This document shows, piece after piece, positions 13,177-19,895 of a stretch of 19,895 bases of DNA. The notes under the pieces are model-generated. The model ran no database searches, was not told the DNA's origin, and saw nothing but the letters and a program-made list of their open reading frames with translations. The translations under genes and the position numbers were made by a program. How positions within the stretch are numbered: position 1 is the stretch's first letter; every line of letters begins with the position of its first letter. The DNA comes from Wandonia haliotis. Lineage in GTDB: Bacteria > Bacteroidota > Bacteroidia > Flavobacteriales_D > Crocinitomicaceae. The stretch lies in NCBI RefSeq assembly GCF_039523435.1, contig NZ_BAAAFH010000020.1:1-19895 (forward strand), written 5' to 3'.

Positions 13177-15556
13177 AGCGACAAATGAAACCACCCATAA
13201 CTATCGTTATGATGCCATCGGGCAGCTTGTTCAGGATAAAACGGAAGAAATTGAAAACATCGAATGGACAGTAACGGGTAAAGTGAAAAAGATTGAACGC
13301 TATGCGTTTAGTGAAAAACCCGATTTGGTTTTTACCTACGATCCGATGGGTCAGCGTATCTCTAAGACGGTGTACCCTAAATCTGCACCGGGAGTTATTG
13401 ACGCCTCGGGTATTGAAAAAAAGTACTATATTAGAGATGCACAAGGCAATGAACTGGTGAGATACGGCATAGAACAGGGTACATATAGCGGTCAGGATAT
13501 AAAAATACTTCTGCTGGAAGAGCGTACTATATACGGTTCTTCACGGTTGGGTATGGAACGCATCGAAGAAGAAGTGGCACGTTCGTATGTTCTTGCTCCG
13601 GATGAGATAGCTGTTTCCATGCGAAGCGGCTTGTATGTTCCCGGCGAGGAGTTGATGCGTCAGGTAGGGGATAAGCGGTATGAATTATCCAATCATCTGG
13701 GCAATGTATTGGCAACGGTATCAGATCGTAAGCTGGCGATAGCTGAAGCTGGTGCAGTTTACGCCAATGACTTTACTTCGGATATCGACGGCGTAAATGC
13801 CTACCTGGGAGGCTCAGTGAGTCATTCGGGGGGGCGCCTGCGCGTAACGACAACATCGCAGGGATCGGGAGCCGTCTTACAGTATGTAGCAACTGTTCCG
13901 GGTCAGACGTATCGTCTTCAACTGACAGCGGATCTGGCCGGACAGGGATCTGTAGCCATAACAGCGTATGATGTACCTACAGCAACAGTAACTGCACAGA
14001 AAGTGATGAGTAGTAATGGAGTACATTACCTGGACTTTTTGGCCAGCTCATCTACTACACAGTTGAGGATGCAAAGTCAGGTAAGTGGAACAAGAACGTT
14101 CTACATCGATGATCTGACACTTGAAAAACGTCCTTCTGTATTTGCCCGCGACCTGACAGCTAGTTATGCGGATATACAAACCTACGGTACAGGAGTAACC
14201 ACTTCGATCTCGGGTAACCGTCTTAGAGTAGATAATTTGGGGCAGTGGAATGGTATTTTATGTGTTTTCCCGACAGTAGCCGGAAGAACGTATACGGTTC
14301 ACTATACATTGGGACTGAATGGAGGTCCTAAGTTGACCCCGTTTGTTCGAAACAATATCACCTCAGCCAATATTCAGGTGCAGCATATTACTTCAGACGG
14401 ACGTTATACGTTGACATTTGTAGCACCGAGTTCAGAGACGATGTTTGCTGTGGAGAACCCGAATACGGGTACGCGATCGATGTACTTGTCGTATTTGTTT
14501 GTTCAGGATGTAAATGCAGCGGCAGTAGTGGAAGATTTCTATTATGTGGCTGATGTGAAAAGTTATTCGGATTATATGCCGTTTGGGATGACTTTACCTG
14601 GACGTTCATTTAGTTCAGATTCTTACCGTTATGGGTTTAATGGGATGGAGAAGGATGATGAAATTTACGGAGAAGGTAACGCCATTGACTTTGGGGCGAG
14701 GATGTATGATTCAAGAGTAGGAAGGTGGTTGAGTAGAGATGCTGCATCTAAAGTTTACCCTAATTTAAGCCCATATTCATTTGTTGCTAACAGTCCTTTG
14801 ATTTTTGTAGACCCTTCTGGAAATATAATAGAGCCAGCCCCAGGATTATCAGATAAAAATAAAGCTGATGTTGAAGCTAGAATAAAAAAATTAAGTGAAG
14901 AAAGGCCTAATCAGTATAAATATTTAAACGAATTAAGATATCACCCTACAAATAAAACATTTGTTTCTTCAGGTGACCCCGATTACAGTACTTCTTTTGA
15001 TATTATTATTCATGTTACAATAACAGATATAGACGGAATTCCCCGTGCTGAAGAACTAGGAAATGCAAATTCATCCGCAATAAGTATGGTAAACAAGTCT
15101 AGTACACACAGAGATGGACAAGCAAAGCGAACTGAATTATGGCAATCTTATAAATTGACTACACCAAATAATATCGTTTTTATTAGAAAGAATGATGGCA
15201 CAACAGATAAAATAGACGTTAATTCACCAGAAGGTGCTCTGCTTCTTGATCAGCAAATGAGTAATGGAAGTATTGTTCAATCAAGTCTTACTTCTCGTTA
15301 CATTAAAGTAGAACCATCAACAAATGGCACTCCTCACGTTATTATTTCTTTAGATGATTATACCCCTGGTGGACTCCAACAAAAATTAGAAACACTTTCT
15401 CATGAATTAGGGCATATTGAAGGATGGATTGAATATCCACATCAAACATATTTTTATGGTGATGAAACAGGTAAAAATACAGGGGTTGGGCATCATGAAA
15501 AGTATGAAGGTGGTAAAATAGCTGATGACAGAGAAAAAAATGATAGAAAACCTTAA
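13154..15556 (+). CDS. Orphan RHS tip with two carbohydrate-binding-like modules and HExxH metallopeptidase toxin
   Basis: The frame is open from 13151 without an ATG; the first nominal start is GTG 13283, well inside RHS core, so this is a displaced 3' fragment of 801 codons from the repeat. The core (NYRYDAIGQL, SNHLGNVLATVSDRK) is interrupted at about 13740-14540 by two tandem beta-sandwich modules of carbohydrate-binding type (first ends GTRTFYIDDLTLEK; second NNITSANIQ, APSSETMFAVEN). Core resumes at KSYSDYMPFGM and ends in RVGRWLSRDAASK, SPYSFVANSPLIFVDPSGN. The toxin, about 240 residues, has HELGH (15401-15415), an HExxH zinc site, with candidate third ligands in GVGHHEKYEGGKIADDRE. 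The exported immunity gene starts three bases after the stop. Confidence 0.8.
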   Translation, partial: GSVSNYHIATNETTHNYRYDAIGQLVQDKTEEIENIEWTVTGKVKKIERYAFSEKPDLVFTYDPMGQRISKTVYPKSAPGVIDASGIEKKYYIRDAQGNELVRYGIEQGTYSGQDIKILLLEERTIYGSSRLGMERIEEEVARSYVLAPDEIAVSMRSGLYVPGEELMRQVGDKRYELSNHLGNVLATVSDRKLAIAEAGAVYANDFTSDIDGVNAYLGGSVSHSGGRLRVTTTSQGSGAVLQYVATVPGQTYRLQLTADLAGQGSVAITAYDVPTATVTAQKVMSSNGVHYLDFLASSSTTQLRMQSQVSGTRTFYIDDLTLEKRPSVFARDLTASYADIQTYGTGVTTSISGNRLRVDNLGQWNGILCVFPTVAGRTYTVHYTLGLNGGPKLTPFVRNNITSANIQVQHITSDGRYTLTFVAPSSETMFAVENPNTGTRSMYLSYLFVQDVNAAAVVEDFYYVADVKSYSDYMPFGMTLPGRSFSSDSYRYGFNGMEKDDEIYGEGNAIDFGARMYDSRVGRWLSRDAASKVYPNLSPYSFVANSPLIFVDPSGNIIEPAPGLSDKNKADVEARIKKLSEERPNQYKYLNELRYHPTNKTFVSSGDPDYSTSFDIIIHVTITDIDGIPRAEELGNANSSAISMVNKSSTHRDGQAKRTELWQSYKLTTPNNIVFIRKNDGTTDKIDVNSPEGALLLDQQMSNGSIVQSSLTSRYIKVEPSTNGTPHVIISLDDYTPGGLQQKLETLSHELGHIEGWIEYPHQTYFYGDETGKNTGVGHHEKYEGGKIADDREKNDRKP
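14189..14590 (+). repeat. 402-bp RHS segment duplicated at 17340-17741
   Basis: By eye the two copies differ at two positions (GTAGATAAT / GTAGACAAT and TATGTGGCTG / TATGTAGCTG). They encode the second carbohydrate-binding-like module up to DYMPFGM, after which the tips are unrelated. Confidence 0.85.
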
Positions 15557-15559
15557 AAA

Positions 15560-16330
15560 ATGCAGAATCTCAAGTTTTTCCTTTTAAATATTTTAGTTTT
15601 TAGTTTTTTGAATCAATGTTGGAGCCAAAATTCATCAATACTCACCGAATTTGATGAGTTTTATCATAAAGTATATGTCAATAGACAATTATGGAAATCT
15701 CAACACTATTTATCAATCTATGGGGATAGATTTATTGAATTGGACTCAAATTTATATCACAAAATATACCCCAATAACGATGAATATGAAACAATTGTCT
15801 TTAAAAAAATAGATTCTATCTCATCTTTATATGATTTTGATTTTTATGAATTTTACTTCAAAGAACGTTGTTCATCTATAAATGATAAGGAATTTAATCA
15901 CGAGATGAAGCAATTGCATGAGGACTTTGATAAAACCGAAGATTATATTCCATGCACTTGTTGTCTGCGTTTAGGGGGGACAACAAGTAGTGGTAAACAT
16001 CCTAAGATACCCGATTGTGAATATAAGTTGGGATTAATAGGCTTCGCAAAAGATTATACAAATACTACTCGTATATATTTCATTAGTGGTAGTTGTATAT
16101 TTCTAGATGATTTTGAAACTGTTTTCTTTGACAAATATGGCATAACTGATTCGACAGTTGAATTCATGATTAAATTATTATTTTGGCGAACTAATTTATA
16201 TGAATCTGATGATAGAATAATTGAATTAAAAAAAATAAGAAGTAAAAAATGGAAGTTATTACTCAAAGATGAAATAACTGAAAAATCTGTAAAACTGAAT
16301 AAAAAGAGGAGGAATCTGAAGATTAATTAA
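15560..16330 (+). CDS. Probable exported immunity protein of the HExxH metallopeptidase tip
   Basis: The ATG lies three bases after the toxin stop. MQNLKFFLLNILVFSFLNQCWSQ is a Sec-type signal peptide, so the mature protein of about 230 residues should reach the periplasm; the Cys at 20 leaves a lipoprotein possible but the context is poor. The mature part is acidic and aromatic (LTEFDEFYHKVYVNRQLWKS, DFDFYEFYFKERC) with a CTCC pair (YIPCTCCLRLGG) and a basic tail (KKRRNLKIN). No family recognised. An exported inhibitor again points to a toxin working in the envelope. The IS end starts four bases after the stop. Confidence 0.65.
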   Translation: MQNLKFFLLNILVFSFLNQCWSQNSSILTEFDEFYHKVYVNRQLWKSQHYLSIYGDRFIELDSNLYHKIYPNNDEYETIVFKKIDSISSLYDFDFYEFYFKERCSSINDKEFNHEMKQLHEDFDKTEDYIPCTCCLRLGGTTSSGKHPKIPDCEYKLGLIGFAKDYTNTTRIYFISGSCIFLDDFETVFFDKYGITDSTVEFMIKLLFWRTNLYESDDRIIELKKIRSKKWKLLLKDEITEKSVKLNKKRRNLKIN

Positions 16331-16381
16331 TTAGGTAGCGTCTCAAACTATCACCTGCCGGTAAAAAGTGTATGTAACTTA

Positions 16382-16412
16382 TTGAAAAATAATAGATAGA
16401 AAAATAAATTTG
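16382..16412 (+). promoter_or_regulatory. Bacteroidota-type promoter in the lineage-A leader (second copy)
   Basis: TTG at 16382-16384, 20 bases, TAAATTTG at 16405-16412. Transcription would start at about 16417-16420, at the base of the hairpin, about 100 bases before the transposase ATG. Confidence 0.5.
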
Positions 16413-16416
16413 TATT

Positions 16417-16454
16417 GAAGCGAGTGGATATAGATATCCACTCGCTTCTTTTTT
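16417..16454 (+). terminator. Strong intrinsic terminator / insulator hairpin (second copy)
   Basis: GAAGCGAGTGGATAT and ATATCCACTCGCTTC form a perfect 15-bp stem with loop AG, then six T. Same as 3005 except for the loop. Confidence 0.8.
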
Positions 16455-16516
16455 GTGTAAATAGGACTCTGTATGAACGAAAGTTCGTTGTAAGTGTATC
16501 AAACTATCACCTAATC

Positions 16517-17187
16517 ATGAACTGTAATTATTGTCAAAAAAATTGTATAAAAAAAGGAAAGCAAAAGAACGGGACACAGAAATTTTTCTGTTGTTCCTGT
16601 AAGAAATACCAGCAAATGAATTACCAAAGGCAAGCTTTTCGCCCCGATATAGATAAACAAATCATTACTTTGGTAAAAGAAAGTTGTGGCACACGAAGTA
16701 TTTCGAGAATATTGACTATTGCTCCCAATACGGTCACCAGTCGGATAAAACAGATTGCATCAAGAATTCAATTTCCTTGCTTGATAAAAGGAAGGTCTTA
16801 CGAAGTAGATGAATTGATCACTTATATAGGAAAGAAGGAGAGCCGATATTGTCTTACCTATGCCATTGACCGTACAACCAAAGATGTGGTTAGTTTTTCA
16901 GTTGGTCGGAGAACTAAGAAAACACTGGGAATGNNNNNNNNNNNNNNNNNNNNNNNNNNNNNNNNNNNNNNNNNNNNNNNNNNNNNNNNNNNNNNNNNNN
17001 NNNNNNNNNNNNNNNNNNNNNNNNNNNNNNNNNNNNNNNNNNNNNNNNNNNNNNNNNNNNNNNNNNNNNNNNNNNNNNNNNNNNNNNNNNNNNNNNNNNN
17101 NNNNNNNNNNNNNNTCTGAAACGTCTAAATCGCAGAACGATTGCGTATAGTATTTTGGCTGTGGTGAGAATTTATTTTTGGTGCTAA
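16517..17187 (+). pseudogene. IS1-family transposase, lineage A, interrupted by assembly gap
   Basis: ATG at 16517 begins MNCNYCQKNCIKKGKQK, with zinc-ribbon pairs CNYC and CCSC, then an HTH (KESCGTRSISRILTIAPNTV) and the first catalytic Asp in YEVDELITYIG. At VGRRTKKTLGM (16933) a 181-N gap begins. After it the C-terminus reads LKRLNRRTIAYS-ILAVVRIYFWC, identical to the lineage-B C-terminus except for an in-frame 15-bp deletion (KSMAM region). The second Asp and the Glu would fall in the gap. Whether both ends belong to one gene is not shown, and the deletion makes activity doubtful. Confidence 0.7.
16934..17114. other. Assembly gap (181 N)
   Basis: It lies in the transposase catalytic region. 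The left flank ends at CACTGGGAATG, the same place where the lineage-C transposase at 11030 passes into an RHS tip. Confidence 0.95.
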
Positions 17188-17318
17188 CTAATGAAAAATA
17201 ACCCGTATTTTCTTCATGAAAAAACAAGTTGATAATTCTATTTTTCAATAGATTTTGCTTATTTTTATTCTGCAAAACAGGGAAAAAAGTTCTTTGAATT
17301 AAATAATAATAATCATTT

Positions 17319-18794
17319 AGGGAATGTGTTGGCATACGGACAGGAGTAACCACTTCGATCTCGGGTAACCGTCTTAGAGTAGACAATTTGGGGCAGTGGA
17401 ATGGTATTTTATGTGTTTTCCCGACAGTAGCCGGAAGAACGTATACGGTTCACTATACATTGGGACTGAATGGAGGTCCTAAGTTGACCCCGTTTGTTCG
17501 AAACAATATCACCTCAGCCAATATTCAGGTGCAGCATATTACTTCAGACGGACGTTATACGTTGACATTTGTAGCACCGAGTTCAGAGACGATGTTTGCT
17601 GTGGAGAACCCGAATACGGGTACGCGATCGATGTACTTGTCGTATTTGTTTGTTCAGGATGTAAATGCAGCGGCAGTAGTGGAAGATTTCTATTATGTAG
17701 CTGATGTGAAAAGTTATTCGGATTATATGCCGTTTGGGATGCAGATGCCTAATCGTCATGGTAGTGATAATGCGGATAGTTATCGCTATGGCTTCCAGGG
17801 ACAGGAGAAGGATGACGAGATAAAAGGTGACGGAAACTCAATTAATTACAAATACCGTATGCACGATCCGAGGGTGGGGAGGTTCTTTGCGCTTGACCCT
17901 TTGGCAATTTCTTATCCTTGGAATAGCCCTTATGCGTTTAGTGAAAACAAAGTTATTCACATGAACGAACTTGAAGGTTTAGAAGCAACACTATCAGATG
18001 CTCAAAAGCAGTCACTTCAAACGAAAATACAAGATGCGGGTGGTATAACAAAACAAGACCACTACAAAGTGAAAATGATGATTCGAGAAAGGGGGTATGC
18101 AATGCATAGTGAATTAGGCTTAATTACTAGTAAATCAATGCAATCTAGCTGGGCTTCTGGTCATAAACGCTCAAGAGGTGATTTAGGAGTATATATACGA
18201 CTGGACGCTCATCACAATGCTCAAGCTACTGCTGGGTATTATGGTATTCAAAATGATGCACCTTCGGCACAGTATTATGTAATACCCGAAAGTGATTTAT
18301 TACCTATAATTGATGATTATTATCCAATAGATAAAATGGCGGTAAGAACACCTGGTCTGTTTCCTATAACAGAGCCTAAAATTGAAAATTTACCACCTCA
18401 TATAAATAATACAAAACCACATTTAACAGTTGGTGACTTAAATAAAGTTCTTCAAGCATCTGCAGTACAGGGATATAACCATGGCGGAAGTCAGCGCCAA
18501 CACAAGATGATTTATGGTTCAAACGAATATGGCTCATGGGGACAAGTAGCAAAAGAATTGAGCAAATTTAGCTTTGACAAAATCGATATAAATTTAACAA
18601 TAGGCTTAAAAGGACACACTGATATTGACATTTATTATAGCGCTTCTCATCAATGGGAAGCAACAGTTAACAGCTATATGAAAAATATCCAACACGCTTT
18701 TCAATCAGTTGGAATATCGCCCGATAAAATAAATATTCAAATCAATAGGGATTACAATGCAACTAACAGTAGTTTTACAGGCGACACTAAATAA
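17319..18794 (+). CDS. Orphan RHS tip with unrecognised toxin; 5' part rearranged
   Basis: NNHLGNVLA (17319-17338) is RHS core, followed by a deletion that joins it to the second carbohydrate-binding-like module. One T is missing at 17339/17340, so the two parts are out of frame and the long frame effectively starts at a TTG at 17388. Core continues through DYMPFGMQMPNRHGS, YRYGFQGQEKDDEIKGDGNS and AFSENKVIHMNELEGLE. The toxin, about 280 residues, has TKQDHYKVKMMIRERGY, HKRSRGDLGVYIRLDAHHN and a C-terminal part with IGLKGHTDIDIYY and VGISPDKINIQINRDYN, faintly like OmpA-family GHTD...GI...RI spacing. I do not recognise a catalytic family. Immunity candidate follows after 27 bases. Confidence 0.65.
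   Translation, partial: RECVGIRTGVTTSISGNRLRVDNLGQWNGILCVFPTVAGRTYTVHYTLGLNGGPKLTPFVRNNITSANIQVQHITSDGRYTLTFVAPSSETMFAVENPNTGTRSMYLSYLFVQDVNAAAVVEDFYYVADVKSYSDYMPFGMQMPNRHGSDNADSYRYGFQGQEKDDEIKGDGNSINYKYRMHDPRVGRFFALDPLAISYPWNSPYAFSENKVIHMNELEGLEATLSDAQKQSLQTKIQDAGGITKQDHYKVKMMIRERGYAMHSELGLITSKSMQSSWASGHKRSRGDLGVYIRLDAHHNAQATAGYYGIQNDAPSAQYYVIPESDLLPIIDDYYPIDKMAVRTPGLFPITEPKIENLPPHINNTKPHLTVGDLNKVLQASAVQGYNHGGSQRQHKMIYGSNEYGSWGQVAKELSKFSFDKIDINLTIGLKGHTDIDIYYSASHQWEATVNSYMKNIQHAFQSVGISPDKINIQINRDYNATNSSFTGDTK
17340..17741 (+). repeat. 402-bp RHS segment duplicated from 14189-14590
   Basis: Two mismatches by eye with the copy at 14189-14590. The near identity next to diverged tips marks recent duplication or gene conversion. 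Confidence 0.85.
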
Positions 18795-18821
18795 CGGTAT
18801 AGTATTTGATACAGTAAAAAT

Positions 18822-19586
18822 ATGGTAAAATTAGCTTTATTATCAGTAATCATCTGTGTCAATACACTAATTTCTGTAGGGTATTCGCAATCTTCTGACT
18901 ATATATTTCAGCAAGGATTTGAGCATTATGAAAGTGGTAATTTCATAAAAGCAAAGTCATTATATGAAAAAGCAATTGAGATTGATAGAAAAAATAAAAC
19001 TCCCGATTATCTTAAGTATTATAATTTAGCAGTGGTCTATAAGGGATTGGACGAATTAGAAATATCAATAGGGTACTACGACACTTGTATTTATTTGAAT
19101 CCAGATATGTATCAGGCCTACGATGGAAGAGCTGGTAGCTTCATGCTTTTAGGATTATTTGATAAGGCTATGATTGACTTCAATAATGCCATAAACATAA
19201 GTAACCAGTCTTTGTCATGGTATAACCGTGGATTGTTGCATTTTTGGCAAGGCAATTATGAAAATGCTATTTTAGATTTCGAATACAGCTATAATCAACA
19301 AAATAAAAACTCTGAAACTTTGTTTCTAAGCTTAGCTAAATGCTATGCAAAAACTGGAAATATTGAAAAAGCAATCTTTTATTATGAAAAGGCAATTAAA
19401 ACAATGGAGCATGAGGATGGTGAGGCAATAGAAGCTTTAATTTGGATAGAGGCGAATAAAAGTAATTTGGATAAAACAAAGCTTTGTAAGCTACTTAATC
19501 AATTGATAGAGATAAATAATCGGCTTAACGATTATCTTTTTTCTGAAACTATAAAAGAGTATTCTTCAATATGTCAAGATGATTAG
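18822..19586 (+). CDS. Exported TPR-repeat protein, probable immunity protein
   Basis: MVKLALLSVIICVNTLISVGYSQ is a Sec signal peptide; the mature protein has about 230 residues. Five or so TPR-like helical pairs follow: FQQGFEHYESGNFIKAKSLY, YNLAVVYKGLDELEISIGYY, AYDGRAGSFMLLGLFDKAMI, WYNRGLLHFWQGNYENAILD and LFLSLAKCYAKTGNIEKAIF, with the A/G/Y/P pattern of tetratricopeptide repeats. It would bind a partner protein in the periplasm; position behind the tip makes the toxin the likely partner. An IS end begins ten bases after the stop. A general TPR protein unrelated to immunity cannot be excluded. Confidence 0.65.
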   Translation: MVKLALLSVIICVNTLISVGYSQSSDYIFQQGFEHYESGNFIKAKSLYEKAIEIDRKNKTPDYLKYYNLAVVYKGLDELEISIGYYDTCIYLNPDMYQAYDGRAGSFMLLGLFDKAMIDFNNAINISNQSLSWYNRGLLHFWQGNYENAILDFEYSYNQQNKNSETLFLSLAKCYAKTGNIEKAIFYYEKAIKTMEHEDGEAIEALIWIEANKSNLDKTKLCKLLNQLIEINNRLNDYLFSETIKEYSSICQDD

Positions 19587-19595
19587 TGGCAACAC

Positions 19596-19895
19596 GGTAG
19601 TGTATCAAATGTGTTGATAACAGGAAAACAAAACTTCAATCGACTGATTATCAATAGATATTGAAAGGTGGTTCGTTAAAAATGAGTGGATACTCCTGTA
19701 GGAACAATAGATTTGAGGTCAAAAAACGATCTTAAATGCAGTCAAATGGTTCTACGTGTATCAAATGTGTTGATGGAAAATTAACCTGTTCATTTTTTAA
19801 TGATTATGTGGTTAAAAAAGGGAAGACTTTGAAGGGAATACAACGTCATCTGTGTAAACAATGTGGCTCGACTAAACAGGAAGAATATCGCAATA
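19596..19895 (+). mobile_element. IS1-family left end, lineage D, with start of transposase (cut by window edge)
   Basis: Outer repeat GGTAGTGTATCAAATGTGTT (19596) and inner repeat CGTGTATCAAATGTGTTGAT (19755) share the lineage-specific ATGTGTTGAT and are 156 bp apart. The leader differs from lineages A-C. The transposase follows to the right edge. Confidence 0.65.
19786..19895 (+). pseudogene. IS1-family transposase N-terminal fragment, lineage D
   Basis: The frame reads LTCSFFNDYVVKKGKTLKG, then IQRHLCKQCGSTKQEEYRN, very close to the lineage-C transposase (GKTLKGIQRHLCKQCGSTKQ). The first zinc-ribbon pair is C-S-F-F, where C-S-F-C is expected, and TTA stands where an ATG would start the protein, so this copy looks decayed. 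It continues beyond the window. Confidence 0.55.

Larger units (their letters stand above)
16334..17318 (+). mobile_element. IS1-family element, lineage A, with leader and gapped transposase
   Basis: Outer repeat GGTAGCGTCTCAAACTATCA (one base changed) starts at 16334 and inner repeat AGTGTATCAAACTATCACCT at 16493, 156 bp apart. The leader repeats the one at 2922. After the transposase the 3' flank (17188-17290) resembles 6189-6285, but no inverted right end is found. RHS sequence (NNHLGNVLA) is recognisable from about 17319; the exact end of the IS is uncertain. Confidence 0.7.

Noticed and set aside
13283..13285. GTG 13283 as the true start of the 757-codon RHS gene
   Set aside because: RHS core homology extends in frame upstream to about 13177; the GTG is a Val codon (GKVKKIE) in the other copies.
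1678..19600. Integron-like cassette array with the GGTAGTGT repeat as attC site
   Set aside because: No integrase gene is present, the repeat lacks paired inverted arms of attC type, and its link to IS1-family transposase starts explains it better.
1678..19600. CRISPR array from recurring 20-25 bp repeats
   Set aside because: Repeats are separated by 150 bp to several kb, are not evenly spaced by spacers, and no cas genes are present.
1..19895. tRNA, rRNA or riboswitch genes
   Set aside because: No cloverleaf with TTCGAATC-type arm, rRNA segment or recognisable riboswitch core was seen on either strand.

Overview
The window looks like a Bacteroidota chromosome, probably from the Flavobacteriia or Sphingobacteriia. 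The DNA is AT-rich, the RHS cores are of the type common in that phylum (DYMPFGM, YRYGFQGQEKDDE, MHDPRxGRFFAxDPLA), and the one recognisable promoter class fits the phylum's -33/-7 form (TTG, 20 bases, TAAATTTG). Genus cannot be decided from what is here. Three runs of N (2093-2102, 6286-6459, 16934-17114) fall inside repeated sequence, so some long-range joins may be scaffolding joins.

The window is an array of orphan RHS 'tips': short 3' pieces of RHS core, each followed by a different C-terminal toxin and a different immunity gene. Almost everything is on the + strand. In order: (1) AHH nuclease tip plus immunity gene, 2-1682; (2) tip with toxin truncated by an IS end, 1687-2742; (3) lipase-like tip plus exported immunity protein, 3003-5304; (4) glycine-rich tip plus membrane proteins, and a second glycine-rich/membrane pair, 6460-8564; (5) HELLGH metallopeptidase fragment plus probable lipoprotein, 8667-9978; (6) toxin C-terminal stub plus frameshifted lipoprotein gene, 10111-10584; (7) twice-frameshifted toxin, 11031-11963, with a convergent membrane-protein gene; (8) long RHS tip with two carbohydrate-binding-like modules and an HExxH metallopeptidase, plus exported immunity protein, 13154-16330; (9) tip with an unrecognised toxin plus an exported TPR protein, 17319-19586.

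Between the tips lie remnants of IS1-family insertion sequences: zinc-ribbon/HTH/DDE transposases in states of decay and, above all, left ends. At least four lineages (A-D) can be told apart. Each has a terminal repeat beginning GGTAGTGT and a second, lineage-matched direct copy 156-157 bp further in, next to the transposase start. The leader between the copies carries a hairpin followed by a T-run in lineages A, B and C. All these ends point the same way, most begin 1-10 bp after an immunity-gene stop codon, and no matching right end was seen. Three RHS tips are fused to the inner repeat exactly where the transposase begins in other copies.

Reading: this is probably a silent store of toxin/immunity tips beside, or derived from, a full-length rhs gene that is not in the window. 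Immunity genes may still protect the cell, while tips could replace the tip of an active rhs gene by recombination in the shared core. The repeated-end architecture and its precise junction with RHS tips is the least explained and most interesting part. Between 12597 and 13153 a decayed XRE-type repressor gene and its operator region are the only remains of another locus.
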